Below, in pieces: positions 17,774 to 26,307 of a stretch of 55,160 bases of DNA; position 1 is the first letter of the stretch; each line of letters begins with the position of its first letter. The translations under genes and the position numbers were made by a program. This DNA comes from an uncultured Lachnospiraceae bacterium (GTDB lineage Bacteria > Bacillota > Clostridia > Lachnospirales > Lachnospiraceae). Below the pieces are notes generated by a model. The model did not search any database, was not told the origin of the DNA, and was given only the letters and a program-made list of their open reading frames with translations. The stretch lies in the NCBI GenBank assembly GCA_947178145.1, contig CAMWXE010000030.1, positions 1 to 55,160 on the forward strand. Direction: 5' to 3'.

Positions 17774-17802
17774 TTGTGTTTCTGTCCAAACGATGATATG
17801 AT
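17774..17802 (+). promoter_or_regulatory. Promoter of the MATE gene
   Basis: TTGTGT at 17774-17779 and TATGAT at 17797-17802 are 17 bases apart, about 30 bases before the start codon at 17835. Confidence 0.6.
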
Positions 17803-17834
17803 AGAGAAAGCTGTGAAACAATAGGGAGGAAGTT

Positions 17835-19232
17835 ATGAAACTACGTTCAAAATTCATCGGAAACAGGGATTTTTACAAGATGGTGCTGATGATTGCGGTG
17901 CCGATTATGATTCAGAACGGAATTACGAACTTTGTCAGTTTGCTCGACAACATTATGATCGGGCAGGTTGGCACAGAGCAGATGTCGGGGGTGGCGATTG
18001 TCAATCAGCTGATATTTGTCTACAATTTGTGTATTTTTGGCGGCGTGTCCGGTGCGGGCATCTTTACAGCACAGTATTTTGGGCAGGGAAACCACGAGGG
18101 CGTGCGCCAGACAATGCGGTTTAAACTGTGGATGGTAACAATAATCACAGCTTTGACAGCTGTTCTTTTTTTGGGGTTTGGCACAGCGTTGATCGGCGCT
18201 TATCTAAAAGGAGAAGGTTCCGCAGAGAGCATTGCAGAGACACTTTTTCACGGGGAGCAGTATCTGAGAATTATGCTGATTGGATTGCCGGCCTTTGCGG
18301 CGGTACAGATTTATTCGAGTACGCTGCGCGAGTGCGGTCAGACAATGCTGCCCATGAAGGCAGGAATAGCAGCTGTTATTGTAAATCTGGTGTTTAATTA
18401 CATTTTAATCTATGGAAAGTTCGGAGCGCCGGCGCTCGGGGTGCGCGGTGCGGCGATCGCGACAGTTCTCTCGCGGTATGTGGAAATGCTGATCACGGTG
18501 ATCGGGGTCCACAGGAAAAGTCATGGAGAGAAAGCGGCGTATTCCTTTGTGGCGGGGCTTTATCGGACATTGAAGGTGCCAGGGGAGCTGACGTTTAAAA
18601 TCATCAGGAAGGGAAGTCCGCTCTTATTTAACGAGACATTGTGGGCAGCGGGAATGGCGATGCTGACACAGTGCTACTCTGTCCGCGGCCTGAATGTCGT
18701 TGCGGGGTTAAATGTCTCCAATACGATCAATAACGTGTTTAACATTGTGTTTATCGCATTGGGGGATTCGGTCGCCATCATTGTGGGACAGCTCCTGGGG
18801 GCGGGAAAGATGAAGGAGGCCAGGGATACGGACAACAAGCTGATCGTGTTTTCGGTGATGTGCTGTACAGGTGTGGCGCTTGTCATGTTTCTCATGGCGC
18901 CGTTGTTTCCAAGGCTGTACAAGATCAACGATGAGGCGCGGCTGCTTGCGAAGTATTTTATCATGGCGACGGCACTCTTTATGCCGCAGAATGCATTTTT
19001 GCACGCGGCTTACTTCACACTGCGCTCGGGCGGAAAGACGATCATCACATTCTTGTTTGACAGTGTGTTTATCTGGTGCGTGAGCGTTGTGATTGCCTTC
19101 ACGCTCAGCCGCTACACAGGTCTTCCGGTGATAGCGGTGTATGCGATGGTGCAGCTCGGGGATATCATCAAGTGCATTATTGGGTTCATACTTGTCAGAA
19201 AGGGAGTCTGGCTGCAGAATATTGTGACATAA
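17835..19232 (+). CDS. MATE-family multidrug/cation antiporter
   Basis: A 465-residue integral membrane protein has about twelve hydrophobic helices in two related halves. The N-terminal AVPIMIQNGITNFVSLLDNI and the following VGTEQMSGVAIVNQL are characteristic of MATE exporters of the NorM/DinF/MepA class. MATE proteins expel cationic drugs, dyes or metabolites using a sodium or proton gradient. AGGGAGG lies seven bases before the ATG. The gene has its own promoter and ends at a perfect bidirectional terminator shared with the ABC genes on the other strand. Substrate is unknown. Confidence 0.92.
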   Translation: MKLRSKFIGNRDFYKMVLMIAVPIMIQNGITNFVSLLDNIMIGQVGTEQMSGVAIVNQLIFVYNLCIFGGVSGAGIFTAQYFGQGNHEGVRQTMRFKLWMVTIITALTAVLFLGFGTALIGAYLKGEGSAESIAETLFHGEQYLRIMLIGLPAFAAVQIYSSTLRECGQTMLPMKAGIAAVIVNLVFNYILIYGKFGAPALGVRGAAIATVLSRYVEMLITVIGVHRKSHGEKAAYSFVAGLYRTLKVPGELTFKIIRKGSPLLFNETLWAAGMAMLTQCYSVRGLNVVAGLNVSNTINNVFNIVFIALGDSVAIIVGQLLGAGKMKEARDTDNKLIVFSVMCCTGVALVMFLMAPLFPRLYKINDEARLLAKYFIMATALFMPQNAFLHAAYFTLRSGGKTIITFLFDSVFIWCVSVVIAFTLSRYTGLPVIAVYAMVQLGDIIKCIIGFILVRKGVWLQNIVT

Positions 19233-19233
19233 A

Positions 19234-19269
19234 AAAAACAGGCGTATTGTTGTCAGTACGCCTGTTTTT
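19234..19269. terminator. Bidirectional terminator between MATE and ABC genes
   Basis: AAAAACAGGCGTA at 19234-19246 pairs perfectly over 13 bases with TACGCCTGTTTTT at 19257-19269. The A-tract on one side and T-tract on the other allow it to end transcription from both directions, matching the two converging genes. Confidence 0.93.
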
Positions 19270-19275
19270 CTGCCA

Positions 19276-21066
19276 TTATTTCGCCACGAGAAAATCGTAT
19301 TGCGACATGAATAATTTATAGTATTCGCCCTTCTGGGCAAGCAGTTCGTCGTGTGTGCCGGCCTCGAGGATATTTCCCTTGTCGACATACATGATGCAGC
19401 TGGCATTTTTGATGGTCGAAAGCCTGTGTGCGATGATGAAGGAAGTGCGTCCCTCCAGAAGTCTGTTTAATCCTTTTTGCAGCAGGATTTCTGTCTCGGT
19501 GTCAATGCTTGAGGTCGCCTCGTCGAGAATCAGAATCGCCGGGTTTTCTAACAGCGCCCGCGCGAAGCTGATGAGCTGTCTCTGACCTGCCGAGAGTCTG
19601 CTCCCGCGCTCGTTGACCTGCGTCTGGTAGCCGTTTTCCATCTCCATGATAAAGTCGTGTGCGCATACAGTCTTTGCGGCAGTGATGACTTCCTCGTCCG
19701 TTGCGGTCAGATTTCCATAACGAATGTTATCCATAATGGTGCCGGAGAAGATAAAGCTGTCCTGCATCATGATGCCCATCTGCTTGCGCAGGGACTTTAA
19801 GGTCACGTTGGAGATATCGGTGCCATCGATCAATATCCTGCCGGAGTCCACGTTGTAGAAGCGGCTGATGAGATTGACGATGGTCGATTTGCCGGCCCCG
19901 GTGGGACCTACTATGGCGTAAGTGTCGCCGGGGTTTGCGGTAAAGTTCACTTTGTTTAAGATCGGTACACCGTCCTCATAGCTGAAATACACGTCCTGAA
20001 AGGTTACTTTGCCGTCGATGGGCGGCATCGGTACAGCGTTCTCGGCGTCCTTTACATTGACGGGCTCATCGATCGTCTCAAAGATGCGCTCTAAGTAGGC
20101 GATGGCAGTGAGCAGCGAATTGTAAAACGAGGCGAGCGTGTTGACCGGCTCCCAGAATCTCGAGATGTAGGAGGTAAACGCGATCAGGATACCGACTGTC
20201 ACACCGTATATTTCGCCCGAGATCCAGCCGATGCCGATGACATAGATAAACGCTGTCGTAACGGTCGAGATCGAGTCGATGCAGGGCCACATGATAAAGT
20301 TGTACTTGACGGCACGCATCCACGCACTCCGGTAGCTGTCGCTCAGGTGGTTGAAGATCGAAGTATTCTCGCGCTCGCGCACAAAGGACTGTGTGACACG
20401 GATACCGTTGATGCTCTCCGCGATATAGGCGGTGAGGTTGGACTGCTTGTTGCTCTGGATCTGCCATGCGCGCCGCTGGCGTCTCTTCACGAACACAATG
20501 ACAGCAAAGAGCACAGGCAGTCCGCACAGACAGATCAGTGTCAGCCTGACATGCAGCAGGAGCATAAAGAGCAGGATAAAAATTAAATTACACATGTCAG
20601 TGATCGTGTTGATGATACCGTTTGAGAGCAGGTCGCTCAGGCTGTTCACATAGTTGACCACGCGCACCTGAATCTTGCCGTGGGGGCGGTCGTCATAGTA
20701 GGAGAATGGAAGCTCCTGCAGATGACAGAAGATGTCAGAGCGCAGCTGGTGTACGACCGACTGGCCAATGCGGCTGGTGATGCGTATTTTCAGGCGGATG
20801 CACACGCAGGTATACAGTACGATAACAAGTGATATTATCGTGATAATGACAATTGCCCTGACATTTTTGGCAGGTATGTAGTTGTCCATGATCTCGCTGA
20901 TAAACATGGGGAAGAGCATGGTCAGGGCGGAGGAGGACAGCATCAGGAAAAGCGCGAAGGCGAGCTGTCCCCGGTAGGGCTTTACATACTGGAACACACG
21001 TTTTAATTGGCTGAGGTCAAATTTATCCTCCATCACTTCATCGATATCATATTTATTGCGCGCCAT
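19276..21066 (-). CDS. ABC exporter half-transporter, second subunit (consensus ATP-site residues)
   Basis: A 596-residue protein joins a six-helix type IV exporter membrane domain to a nucleotide-binding domain. It has the Walker A motif GPTGAGKST, Walker B with the catalytic Glu in LILDEATSS, and the switch His in IIAHRLS, but its signature motif reads LSAGQ instead of LSGGQ. It pairs with the upstream gene as a heterodimer of the BmrCD/TM287-288 type, where the altered signature contributes to the inactive site. Start 21066 was chosen because AAAGGTGG precedes it; the longer reading to 21210 would lie inside the partner. The genes overlap by 14 bases. Likely role: drug or lipid/peptide export. 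Confidence 0.93.
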   Translation of the reverse strand: MARNKYDIDEVMEDKFDLSQLKRVFQYVKPYRGQLAFALFLMLSSSALTMLFPMFISEIMDNYIPAKNVRAIVIITIISLVIVLYTCVCIRLKIRITSRIGQSVVHQLRSDIFCHLQELPFSYYDDRPHGKIQVRVVNYVNSLSDLLSNGIINTITDMCNLIFILLFMLLLHVRLTLICLCGLPVLFAVIVFVKRRQRRAWQIQSNKQSNLTAYIAESINGIRVTQSFVRERENTSIFNHLSDSYRSAWMRAVKYNFIMWPCIDSISTVTTAFIYVIGIGWISGEIYGVTVGILIAFTSYISRFWEPVNTLASFYNSLLTAIAYLERIFETIDEPVNVKDAENAVPMPPIDGKVTFQDVYFSYEDGVPILNKVNFTANPGDTYAIVGPTGAGKSTIVNLISRFYNVDSGRILIDGTDISNVTLKSLRKQMGIMMQDSFIFSGTIMDNIRYGNLTATDEEVITAAKTVCAHDFIMEMENGYQTQVNERGSRLSAGQRQLISFARALLENPAILILDEATSSIDTETEILLQKGLNRLLEGRTSFIIAHRLSTIKNASCIMYVDKGNILEAGTHDELLAQKGEYYKLFMSQYDFLVAK

Positions 21067-22834
21067 ATCGTTCACCACCTTTCTTGTTCCGGCTGATCTC
21101 GTCAACATATTTTTCAAACTCGCCGTACTGATGACGGAATACTGTGGCATAATAGCCGTTATTTTTGAGAAGCGCATCGTGTGTGCCCTGCTCCACAATC
21201 TTTCCGTCATTCAGCACCAGAATCAGGTCGGAATCCTTGATGGAGGAGATGCGGTAGGCGACGACAAAGATTGTGCAGGTCTGGTCGATATTGTTCAGCT
21301 GCTGCTGGATATAGCTCTCTGTCTCCATATCGACGGCGGATGTCGTGTCGTCAAGTATTAAGATAGAAGGTTCTTTTAAGAGCGCCCTTGCCAGTGAGAT
21401 GCGCTGTTTCTGACCGCCGGAAAGCCCCACGCCGCGCTCACCGACGATCGTGTCATAGCCGTCGGGCATCTCGCGGATAAAGCCGTCGGCGTCCGCCATG
21501 ACAGCGGCCTTTTGGACGGCCTCGAAAGGACAGTCCGGTTTGCTGTAGGCGATATTGCCCTCGACGGTGTCAGAGAAGAGAAAGACATCCTGCATCGCCA
21601 TGCCGATATTCTGGCGGAGATTGTAGAGGTCCAGGTCCTTCACGTTTCTGCCGTCGACCAGCACTTCCCCGTCGGTGACATCATAGAACCGGCAGAGCAG
21701 GTTCATGATGGTGGATTTGCCGGAGCCCGTCGAGCCAAGAATGCCGACGGTCTGACCGCTTTTTACCTGAAAGCTGACATTGTGGATAATGTCCTCGTCG
21801 TCAGCACTGTAGGACACGTTTTTAAACTCGACATCTCCCCGAAGCTTTTGGCAGGGGATCGGTTTGGCAGGGTGCTTTACCTTCGGCTCCTCGCTGTAGG
21901 TGGCATAGATCTTCTCCACGGAGGTCGTGAAGCGCTGGATATCGTTGATACGCCAGCCAATCTGGCGCAGCGGGTTCATGAGCATCCACAGATAGCCGTT
22001 GATCGTGACGTAATTTCCAAGTGTCATACTGTCCTGGATTACCATGATACTGCCGACCAGCATCAGAATCACAGTGAGCATGTTTGAGAGAAACTCAAAC
22101 TGCGGTACATATTTTGTCCAGATTTCCGCGGCGGCAAGCTCGGCGTCGCGGTAGCCGTCGTTTTCCTTATTAAATTTTCCGATTTCATAATCTTCCTTGG
22201 AGAACGCCTTGACCACGCGGTTTCCGCTGACATTCTCCTGCACGAAGGTGTTGAGGGAGGAGAACTGCTCGCGGATGCGCTGGAAGCGCGGGCGGCCTTC
22301 CCTGGTCTGGCTCAGCGTTACGAACAGCGCAAAGGGCAGCACTGCACACATGCAGAGCGCAAGCTTCCAGCTGACAGTGAAGATCATAATCAGCGCAAAG
22401 AAGAACAGGAAGACATTTTCATACACCTGATAAATAACAAATGCTATGAAATGTCGTATGGCATCCATGTCACCGGTCTGGCGGCTCAACAGGTCGCCGG
22501 TCCGCTTCTTATTATAGAAGTTAAAGTCTTCCTGCAGTAGTTTGCGGTACACGGTATCGCGCATGGAATACAGCACATCCTGTGAGCTGGTCTCAAAGAT
22601 GACCTGGGACCAGTAGCGCAGCAGTCCCCGCAGGACCGTGATGATGACCAGCAGCGCAATCAGCCCCGGCAGCAGGCCATAATTTCCGGCGGTGATGACA
22701 TCATCGACGATGGAGCCGGATACAATCGGCTTTACGATGGCAAGGATGGAGATTACTGTCACCATCACAAGTCCCAGTGCGATACTTCGGTTGTGCTTTT
22801 TGAGAAAAGAGTAGAACCATTTCATGGCAGTCAT
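21053..22834 (-). CDS. ABC exporter half-transporter, first subunit (degenerate ATP site)
   Basis: A 593-residue membrane-ATPase fusion. Walker A (GSTGSGKST) and signature (LSGGQKQR) are normal, but the residue after Walker B is Asp (LILDDTTSA) where the catalytic base is normally Glu, and the switch histidine is Tyr (VVAYRIS). These two changes mark the non-hydrolysing site of heterodimeric exporters such as BmrC/BmrD. The partner's LSAGQ signature fits the same degenerate site. Start is 22834, with GTGAGGTG seven bases upstream on the minus strand; the longer reading begins inside an inverted repeat and lacks a site. A promoter and a large inverted repeat lie just upstream. Confidence 0.93.
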   Translation of the reverse strand: MTAMKWFYSFLKKHNRSIALGLVMVTVISILAIVKPIVSGSIVDDVITAGNYGLLPGLIALLVIITVLRGLLRYWSQVIFETSSQDVLYSMRDTVYRKLLQEDFNFYNKKRTGDLLSRQTGDMDAIRHFIAFVIYQVYENVFLFFFALIMIFTVSWKLALCMCAVLPFALFVTLSQTREGRPRFQRIREQFSSLNTFVQENVSGNRVVKAFSKEDYEIGKFNKENDGYRDAELAAAEIWTKYVPQFEFLSNMLTVILMLVGSIMVIQDSMTLGNYVTINGYLWMLMNPLRQIGWRINDIQRFTTSVEKIYATYSEEPKVKHPAKPIPCQKLRGDVEFKNVSYSADDEDIIHNVSFQVKSGQTVGILGSTGSGKSTIMNLLCRFYDVTDGEVLVDGRNVKDLDLYNLRQNIGMAMQDVFLFSDTVEGNIAYSKPDCPFEAVQKAAVMADADGFIREMPDGYDTIVGERGVGLSGGQKQRISLARALLKEPSILILDDTTSAVDMETESYIQQQLNNIDQTCTIFVVAYRISSIKDSDLILVLNDGKIVEQGTHDALLKNNGYYATVFRHQYGEFEKYVDEISRNKKGGERYGAQ

Positions 22835-22875
22835 AGTTTTGCACCTCACTTTTCCTTTTTGCATTTCTTTTGTTT

Positions 22876-22920
22876 CCGCCAGAACACACATTTGGATTTA
22901 GAACAGGTGTGTTTTGGCGG
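22876..22920 (-). promoter_or_regulatory. Inverted repeat at the transcription start of the ABC exporter
   Basis: CCGCCAGAACACAC at 22876-22889 and GTGTGTTTTGGCGG at 22907-22920 are complementary at 13 of 14 positions around a 17-base centre. Read on the minus strand the repeat begins about at the predicted transcription start and ends 42 bases before the start codon. Neither strand has a T-run after it, so it is not a simple terminator. It could be a repressor operator with arms three turns apart, or an mRNA hairpin controlling exporter expression. Confidence 0.7.
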
Positions 22921-22929
22921 TTACGTTTT

Positions 22930-22957
22930 AGTATAGCTGAAATCATATAAAATGCAA
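22930..22957 (-). promoter_or_regulatory. Promoter of the ABC exporter operon
   Basis: On the minus strand TTGCAT (22957-22952) and TATACT (22935-22930) are 16 bases apart. An 11-base direct repeat, GTTACGTTTTA, flanks it at 22920-22930 and 22968-22978. The gene-free stretch 22835-23347 also holds a perfect palindrome ATTGTATACAAT at 23115-23126; the part 22980-23110 shows nothing else I can name. Confidence 0.6.
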
Positions 22958-23181
22958 CCCAAAAAGTGTTACGTTTTAATGCAATAATTGTCGTTTTCTC
23001 TTCTCGGGGAAAAAGGACAGAACACCAAAAAGACGAAAAAAGTTAGATTCAAACTGCATAAAAAAGAATTAACTGGAAAGAATGAATTGTATAAAAGGCA
23101 CAAAGAAAATGCGGATTGTATACAATAACAAAAGTTAGGATTTTGAAATCGCCGAAATGTTCCAAATACTGACAAAAAATC

Positions 23182-23210
23182 TTTACTTTGAACATATTGT
23201 ATACTATAAT
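23182..23210 (+). promoter_or_regulatory. Promoter of the HPr-like gene
   Basis: TTTACT at 23182-23187 and a perfect TATAAT at 23205-23210 are 17 bases apart. This gives a 5' leader of about 130 bases before the start codon at 23348. Confidence 0.7.
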
Positions 23211-23347
23211 ACGTGAAAGCAGAGGTTTCTCGGTTTTGCAGATGTGAGGCAGCTGTTCGGTATGGGCAAATCGCTGCAGTTGTGGAACGCATGAGGCGCC
23301 TGACTGTTGTCACGCAGCCGGTTATGTGTGGAAAAGGAGTTGTTATT

Positions 23348-23572
23348 ATGAGAGAACGCAAGATTAAAATGACACCAGCGGAGGTTCAGAATTTTGTCAA
23401 TGTGGCATCAAAGTGTGACTTTGATATCGATATTTCTTACAATCATTACACAGTCGATGCCAAGTCGATCATCGGTGTGATGGGACTGGATTTCCGGTCA
23501 ATCCTTACACTGCAGTATGCGGGATACAATGATGAGTTCGAGAGCTATGTGAGCGGGCTTGCCATCGCGTAG
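23348..23572 (+). CDS. HPr-like protein without the phosphorylatable histidine
   Basis: A 74-residue protein with the length and C-terminal logic of HPr. The region AKSIIGVMGL aligns with the HPr Ser46 region (KSIMGVM), which is the HPr kinase site and CcpA contact surface. The N-terminal loop that normally reads GIHARPA is replaced by KMTPAEVQ, so the PEP-dependent His15 is absent. It therefore cannot act as a PTS phosphocarrier, but might be phosphorylated on Ser or work as a regulatory mimic, as Crh does in Bacillus. AAAAGGAG is eight bases before ATG 23348. It stands alone between its promoter and a strong terminator. Confidence 0.8.
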   Translation: MRERKIKMTPAEVQNFVNVASKCDFDIDISYNHYTVDAKSIIGVMGLDFRSILTLQYAGYNDEFESYVSGLAIA

Positions 23573-23607
23573 GCAGGAATCGTTGAGGGATAGACATGAT
23601 ACAATTG

Positions 23608-23654
23608 ACTCTCTCTAAGTGATGGGGTAAACTGTCATTTGGAGGGAGTTTTTT
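23608..23654 (+). terminator. Terminator after the HPr-like gene
   Basis: ACTCTCTCTAAGTGA at 23608-23622 pairs with TCATTTGGAGGGAGT at 23635-23649 over 15 positions, three of them G-T, and a run of six T residues follows. Confidence 0.88.
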
Positions 23655-23738
23655 GTGATTCGGCCCTTTGCAAAGCGACTGTCCGACGACATAGGGGCGG
23701 TTGAGAAGAACTTGATTATAAGATAAAAGGGGACAGAC

Positions 23739-26234
23739 ATGGAGATACGCGTATCAGTCCGGCAGCTTGTGGAGTTTATCCTGCGGGAGGGCAGCATTGA
23801 CAATCGGCGCTCCGGAGGCTCAGACACGGCTATGCAGGAGGGCAGCCGCATACACAGGATGCTGCAGCGGCGCATGGGCAGTGAGTACCATGCGGAGATC
23901 GGTCTGCAGTACACATGGCACACGCCAGAGTACGACATTATAATAGAAGGAAGAGCGGATGGAATTATTGACTACAACTGGGGCGGGCATGAGATAGCGC
24001 CGGATGATCCGATGCATTATAAGAAAACACATGTTATCGAAACAGAAAATAGCGATAACGTCAAAGCGCTGCCAGCGCATGTGAAAGAGGAGAAAGTAAT
24101 TATCGATGAGATCAAGGGAACTTACAGGGAATTGAAGCGCATCACACAGCCTGTCGGTGTCCATCTTGCGCAGGCAAAATGCTATGCGTATATGTATGCA
24201 GAGCAGAATCACCTGAATCAAATCGGCGTGCGCATGACATACTGTCATATCGAGACGGAGGCAATCAAATATTTTCATGAGGATTATACCTTTTTGGAGC
24301 TAAGGCAGTGGTTTGACGAACTGATGCAGGAGTACAAAAAGTGGGCGGATTTCCAGTTTGCGTGGAATGGTGTCCGCGCTGCGTCAATCAGGGAATTACA
24401 ATTTCCATTTCCGTACCGCGATGGACAGAAGGAACTTGTCACCTATGTTTATCAGACCATCTATCACAAGAGAAAGCTTTTTCTCGAGGCGCCGACCGGT
24501 GTAGGCAAGACGATCTCAACGGTGTTTCCGGCAGTGAAATCCATGGGTGAGGGAATGACGGAGAAGATATTTTATCTCACGGCAAAGACCATCACCCGCA
24601 CAGTGGCGCAGGAGTGTTTCGGCCTGCTGCAGGAAAAGGGGCTTCACATGAAGACCATCATTTTGACAGCGAAGGACAAGATCTGCTTTATGAAGCAGGA
24701 GGAGCGGCAGCAGGAAACGCAGGGTGAGGCAGAGTGCAATCCGGAGTCGTGTCCTTACGCAAACGGCCATTTTGACCGCATCAACGATGCCATGTATGAC
24801 CTTCTGACACACGAGGAACATTTCACGAGGGAAAAAGTGCAGGAATATGCAGCCCGCCATCAGGTCTGTCCGTTTGAGTTAAGTCTTGACATGAGTCTGT
24901 TTTCGGATGCCGTCATCTGCGACTACAATTATGTGTTTGATCCAAGGGTGTACCTCAAGCGCTTTTTTGCCGACGGGATTGGAAAGCGGAACTATGTGTT
25001 TCTGATTGACGAGACACACAATCTGTTGGACCGCGGCAGGGAGATGTACAGTGCGGCGCTGTTCAAAAACGCGTTTCTGAGCACAAAGCGGCTGATAAAA
25101 GAAGCGTCCCCAAAGATCGCAGCACACCTTGACAAGTGCAACAAGGAGCTGCTCGCCATGAAACGGCAGTGCGAGAGCTACCGCAGGGAGAAGGAGATCG
25201 ACGGGTTTGTGGTGGCGCTAAATCGTCTCTATGGGGCAATCGACGATTTTCTGGACGAGCATGATACCTTTCCGAATAAAAAAGAACTGCTGGAATTTTA
25301 TTTTGAGGCGGCGCATTTTCTCAATATGTATGAGATTATGGACGACAATTATGTGGTGTACAGCCAGCTGACGGATGACGGGGATTTTATGCTGAAGCTC
25401 TTCTGTGTCAATCCGTCACAGAACCTGCGCCAGTGCATGCAGAAGGGGAGAAGCACGATCTTATTCTCGGCGACACTGCTGCCGATCCAATATTATAAGA
25501 AGCTTCTGGGCGGCGAGCCGACAGACTATGAGGTGTATGCGAAGTCCGCTTTTGACGAGAAGAAGAAAGCGCTGCTGATCGCAAACGATGTCACGAGCAA
25601 ATATACGAGGCGGAGCGAGGAGGAATTTCAGCGCATCGCCCGCTATATCCATGAGGTAGTGCGGCAGCGCCACGGCAATTACATGGTCTTTCTGCCGTCG
25701 CACCTTTTTCTGGAACAGGTTTATGACTGTTTTATGGAGGCGTATTACGATGCGGGCACGATGGAGTGCATCGTGCAGGAGGACTATATGAGTGAGGCGA
25801 AGCGGGAGGAATTTTTGCTTCGTTTTCAGGGAAATGAAACGGATGAGTCCATTTTGATCGGTTTCTGCGTCATGGGGGGAATCTTTTCGGAGGGAATCGA
25901 CTTAAAGCGCGACAGCCTGATAGGGGCAATTATTGTGGGAACCGGCATTCCACAGGTGGGCTGCGAGCGGCAGCTGTTAAAAGAGTACTTTGACGCGCAG
26001 GGGGAGAAAGGGTTTGACTATGCCTACCGGTACCCCGGCATGAACAAGGTGCTGCAGTCGGCGGGGCGCGTGATCCGCACTGCCGAGGATATCGGGGTGG
26101 TGGCGCTGCTCGACGAGCGCTTTCTGGAGCCGCAGTACAGGCGCATGTTTCCGCGGGAGTGGAGTCAGTATGAGGTGGTCAGTGTGTCAAAAATAGCTCA
26201 AAAAGTGGAAAATTTTTGGAATGAATGGCTCTGA
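23739..26234 (+). CDS. PD-(D/E)XK nuclease-XPD/DinG-type Fe-S helicase fusion
   Basis: An 831-residue DNA repair enzyme. Residues 1-200 resemble a Cas4/RecB-type nuclease: IIEGRADGIID, then IDEIKGTYREL and a QAKCYAYMYAE helix, which fit the E-GxxD-ExK-QxxxY pattern. From about residue 230 it is a superfamily 2 helicase of the XPD/DinG group: Walker A EAPTGVGKT near 250, four cysteines (ICFMK, CNPESC, VCPFE; about 315-382) placed like the XPD iron-sulfur cluster, Walker B LIDETH near 425, FSATLL, and the final motif QSAGRVIRT. It likely unwinds 5'-3' and may cut DNA. It stands alone, with no CRISPR genes nearby, so a housekeeping repair role is more likely than adaptation. Confidence 0.88.
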   Translation: MEIRVSVRQLVEFILREGSIDNRRSGGSDTAMQEGSRIHRMLQRRMGSEYHAEIGLQYTWHTPEYDIIIEGRADGIIDYNWGGHEIAPDDPMHYKKTHVIETENSDNVKALPAHVKEEKVIIDEIKGTYRELKRITQPVGVHLAQAKCYAYMYAEQNHLNQIGVRMTYCHIETEAIKYFHEDYTFLELRQWFDELMQEYKKWADFQFAWNGVRAASIRELQFPFPYRDGQKELVTYVYQTIYHKRKLFLEAPTGVGKTISTVFPAVKSMGEGMTEKIFYLTAKTITRTVAQECFGLLQEKGLHMKTIILTAKDKICFMKQEERQQETQGEAECNPESCPYANGHFDRINDAMYDLLTHEEHFTREKVQEYAARHQVCPFELSLDMSLFSDAVICDYNYVFDPRVYLKRFFADGIGKRNYVFLIDETHNLLDRGREMYSAALFKNAFLSTKRLIKEASPKIAAHLDKCNKELLAMKRQCESYRREKEIDGFVVALNRLYGAIDDFLDEHDTFPNKKELLEFYFEAAHFLNMYEIMDDNYVVYSQLTDDGDFMLKLFCVNPSQNLRQCMQKGRSTILFSATLLPIQYYKKLLGGEPTDYEVYAKSAFDEKKKALLIANDVTSKYTRRSEEEFQRIARYIHEVVRQRHGNYMVFLPSHLFLEQVYDCFMEAYYDAGTMECIVQEDYMSEAKREEFLLRFQGNETDESILIGFCVMGGIFSEGIDLKRDSLIGAIIVGTGIPQVGCERQLLKEYFDAQGEKGFDYAYRYPGMNKVLQSAGRVIRTAEDIGVVALLDERFLEPQYRRMFPREWSQYEVVSVSKIAQKVENFWNEWL

Positions 26235-26239
26235 ACATA

Positions 26240-26269
26240 TTGTAATTGCAAGGACAGGTGTGCTATACT
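26240..26269 (+). promoter_or_regulatory. Promoter of the UDP-glucose dehydrogenase gene
   Basis: TTGTAA at 26240-26245 and TATACT at 26264-26269 are 18 bases apart, about 40 bases before the start codon. Confidence 0.5.
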
Positions 26270-26307
26270 AAAAAATTGAAACGATATGAAGAATGTGGAG
26301 GAATTTT

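Noticed and set aside
23189..26244. Identical 13-base word TGAACATATTGTA in two promoters (23189 and 26232)
   Set aside because: It lies at different positions relative to the -10, and pairs of shared 13-mers are expected by chance in AT-rich DNA of this length.
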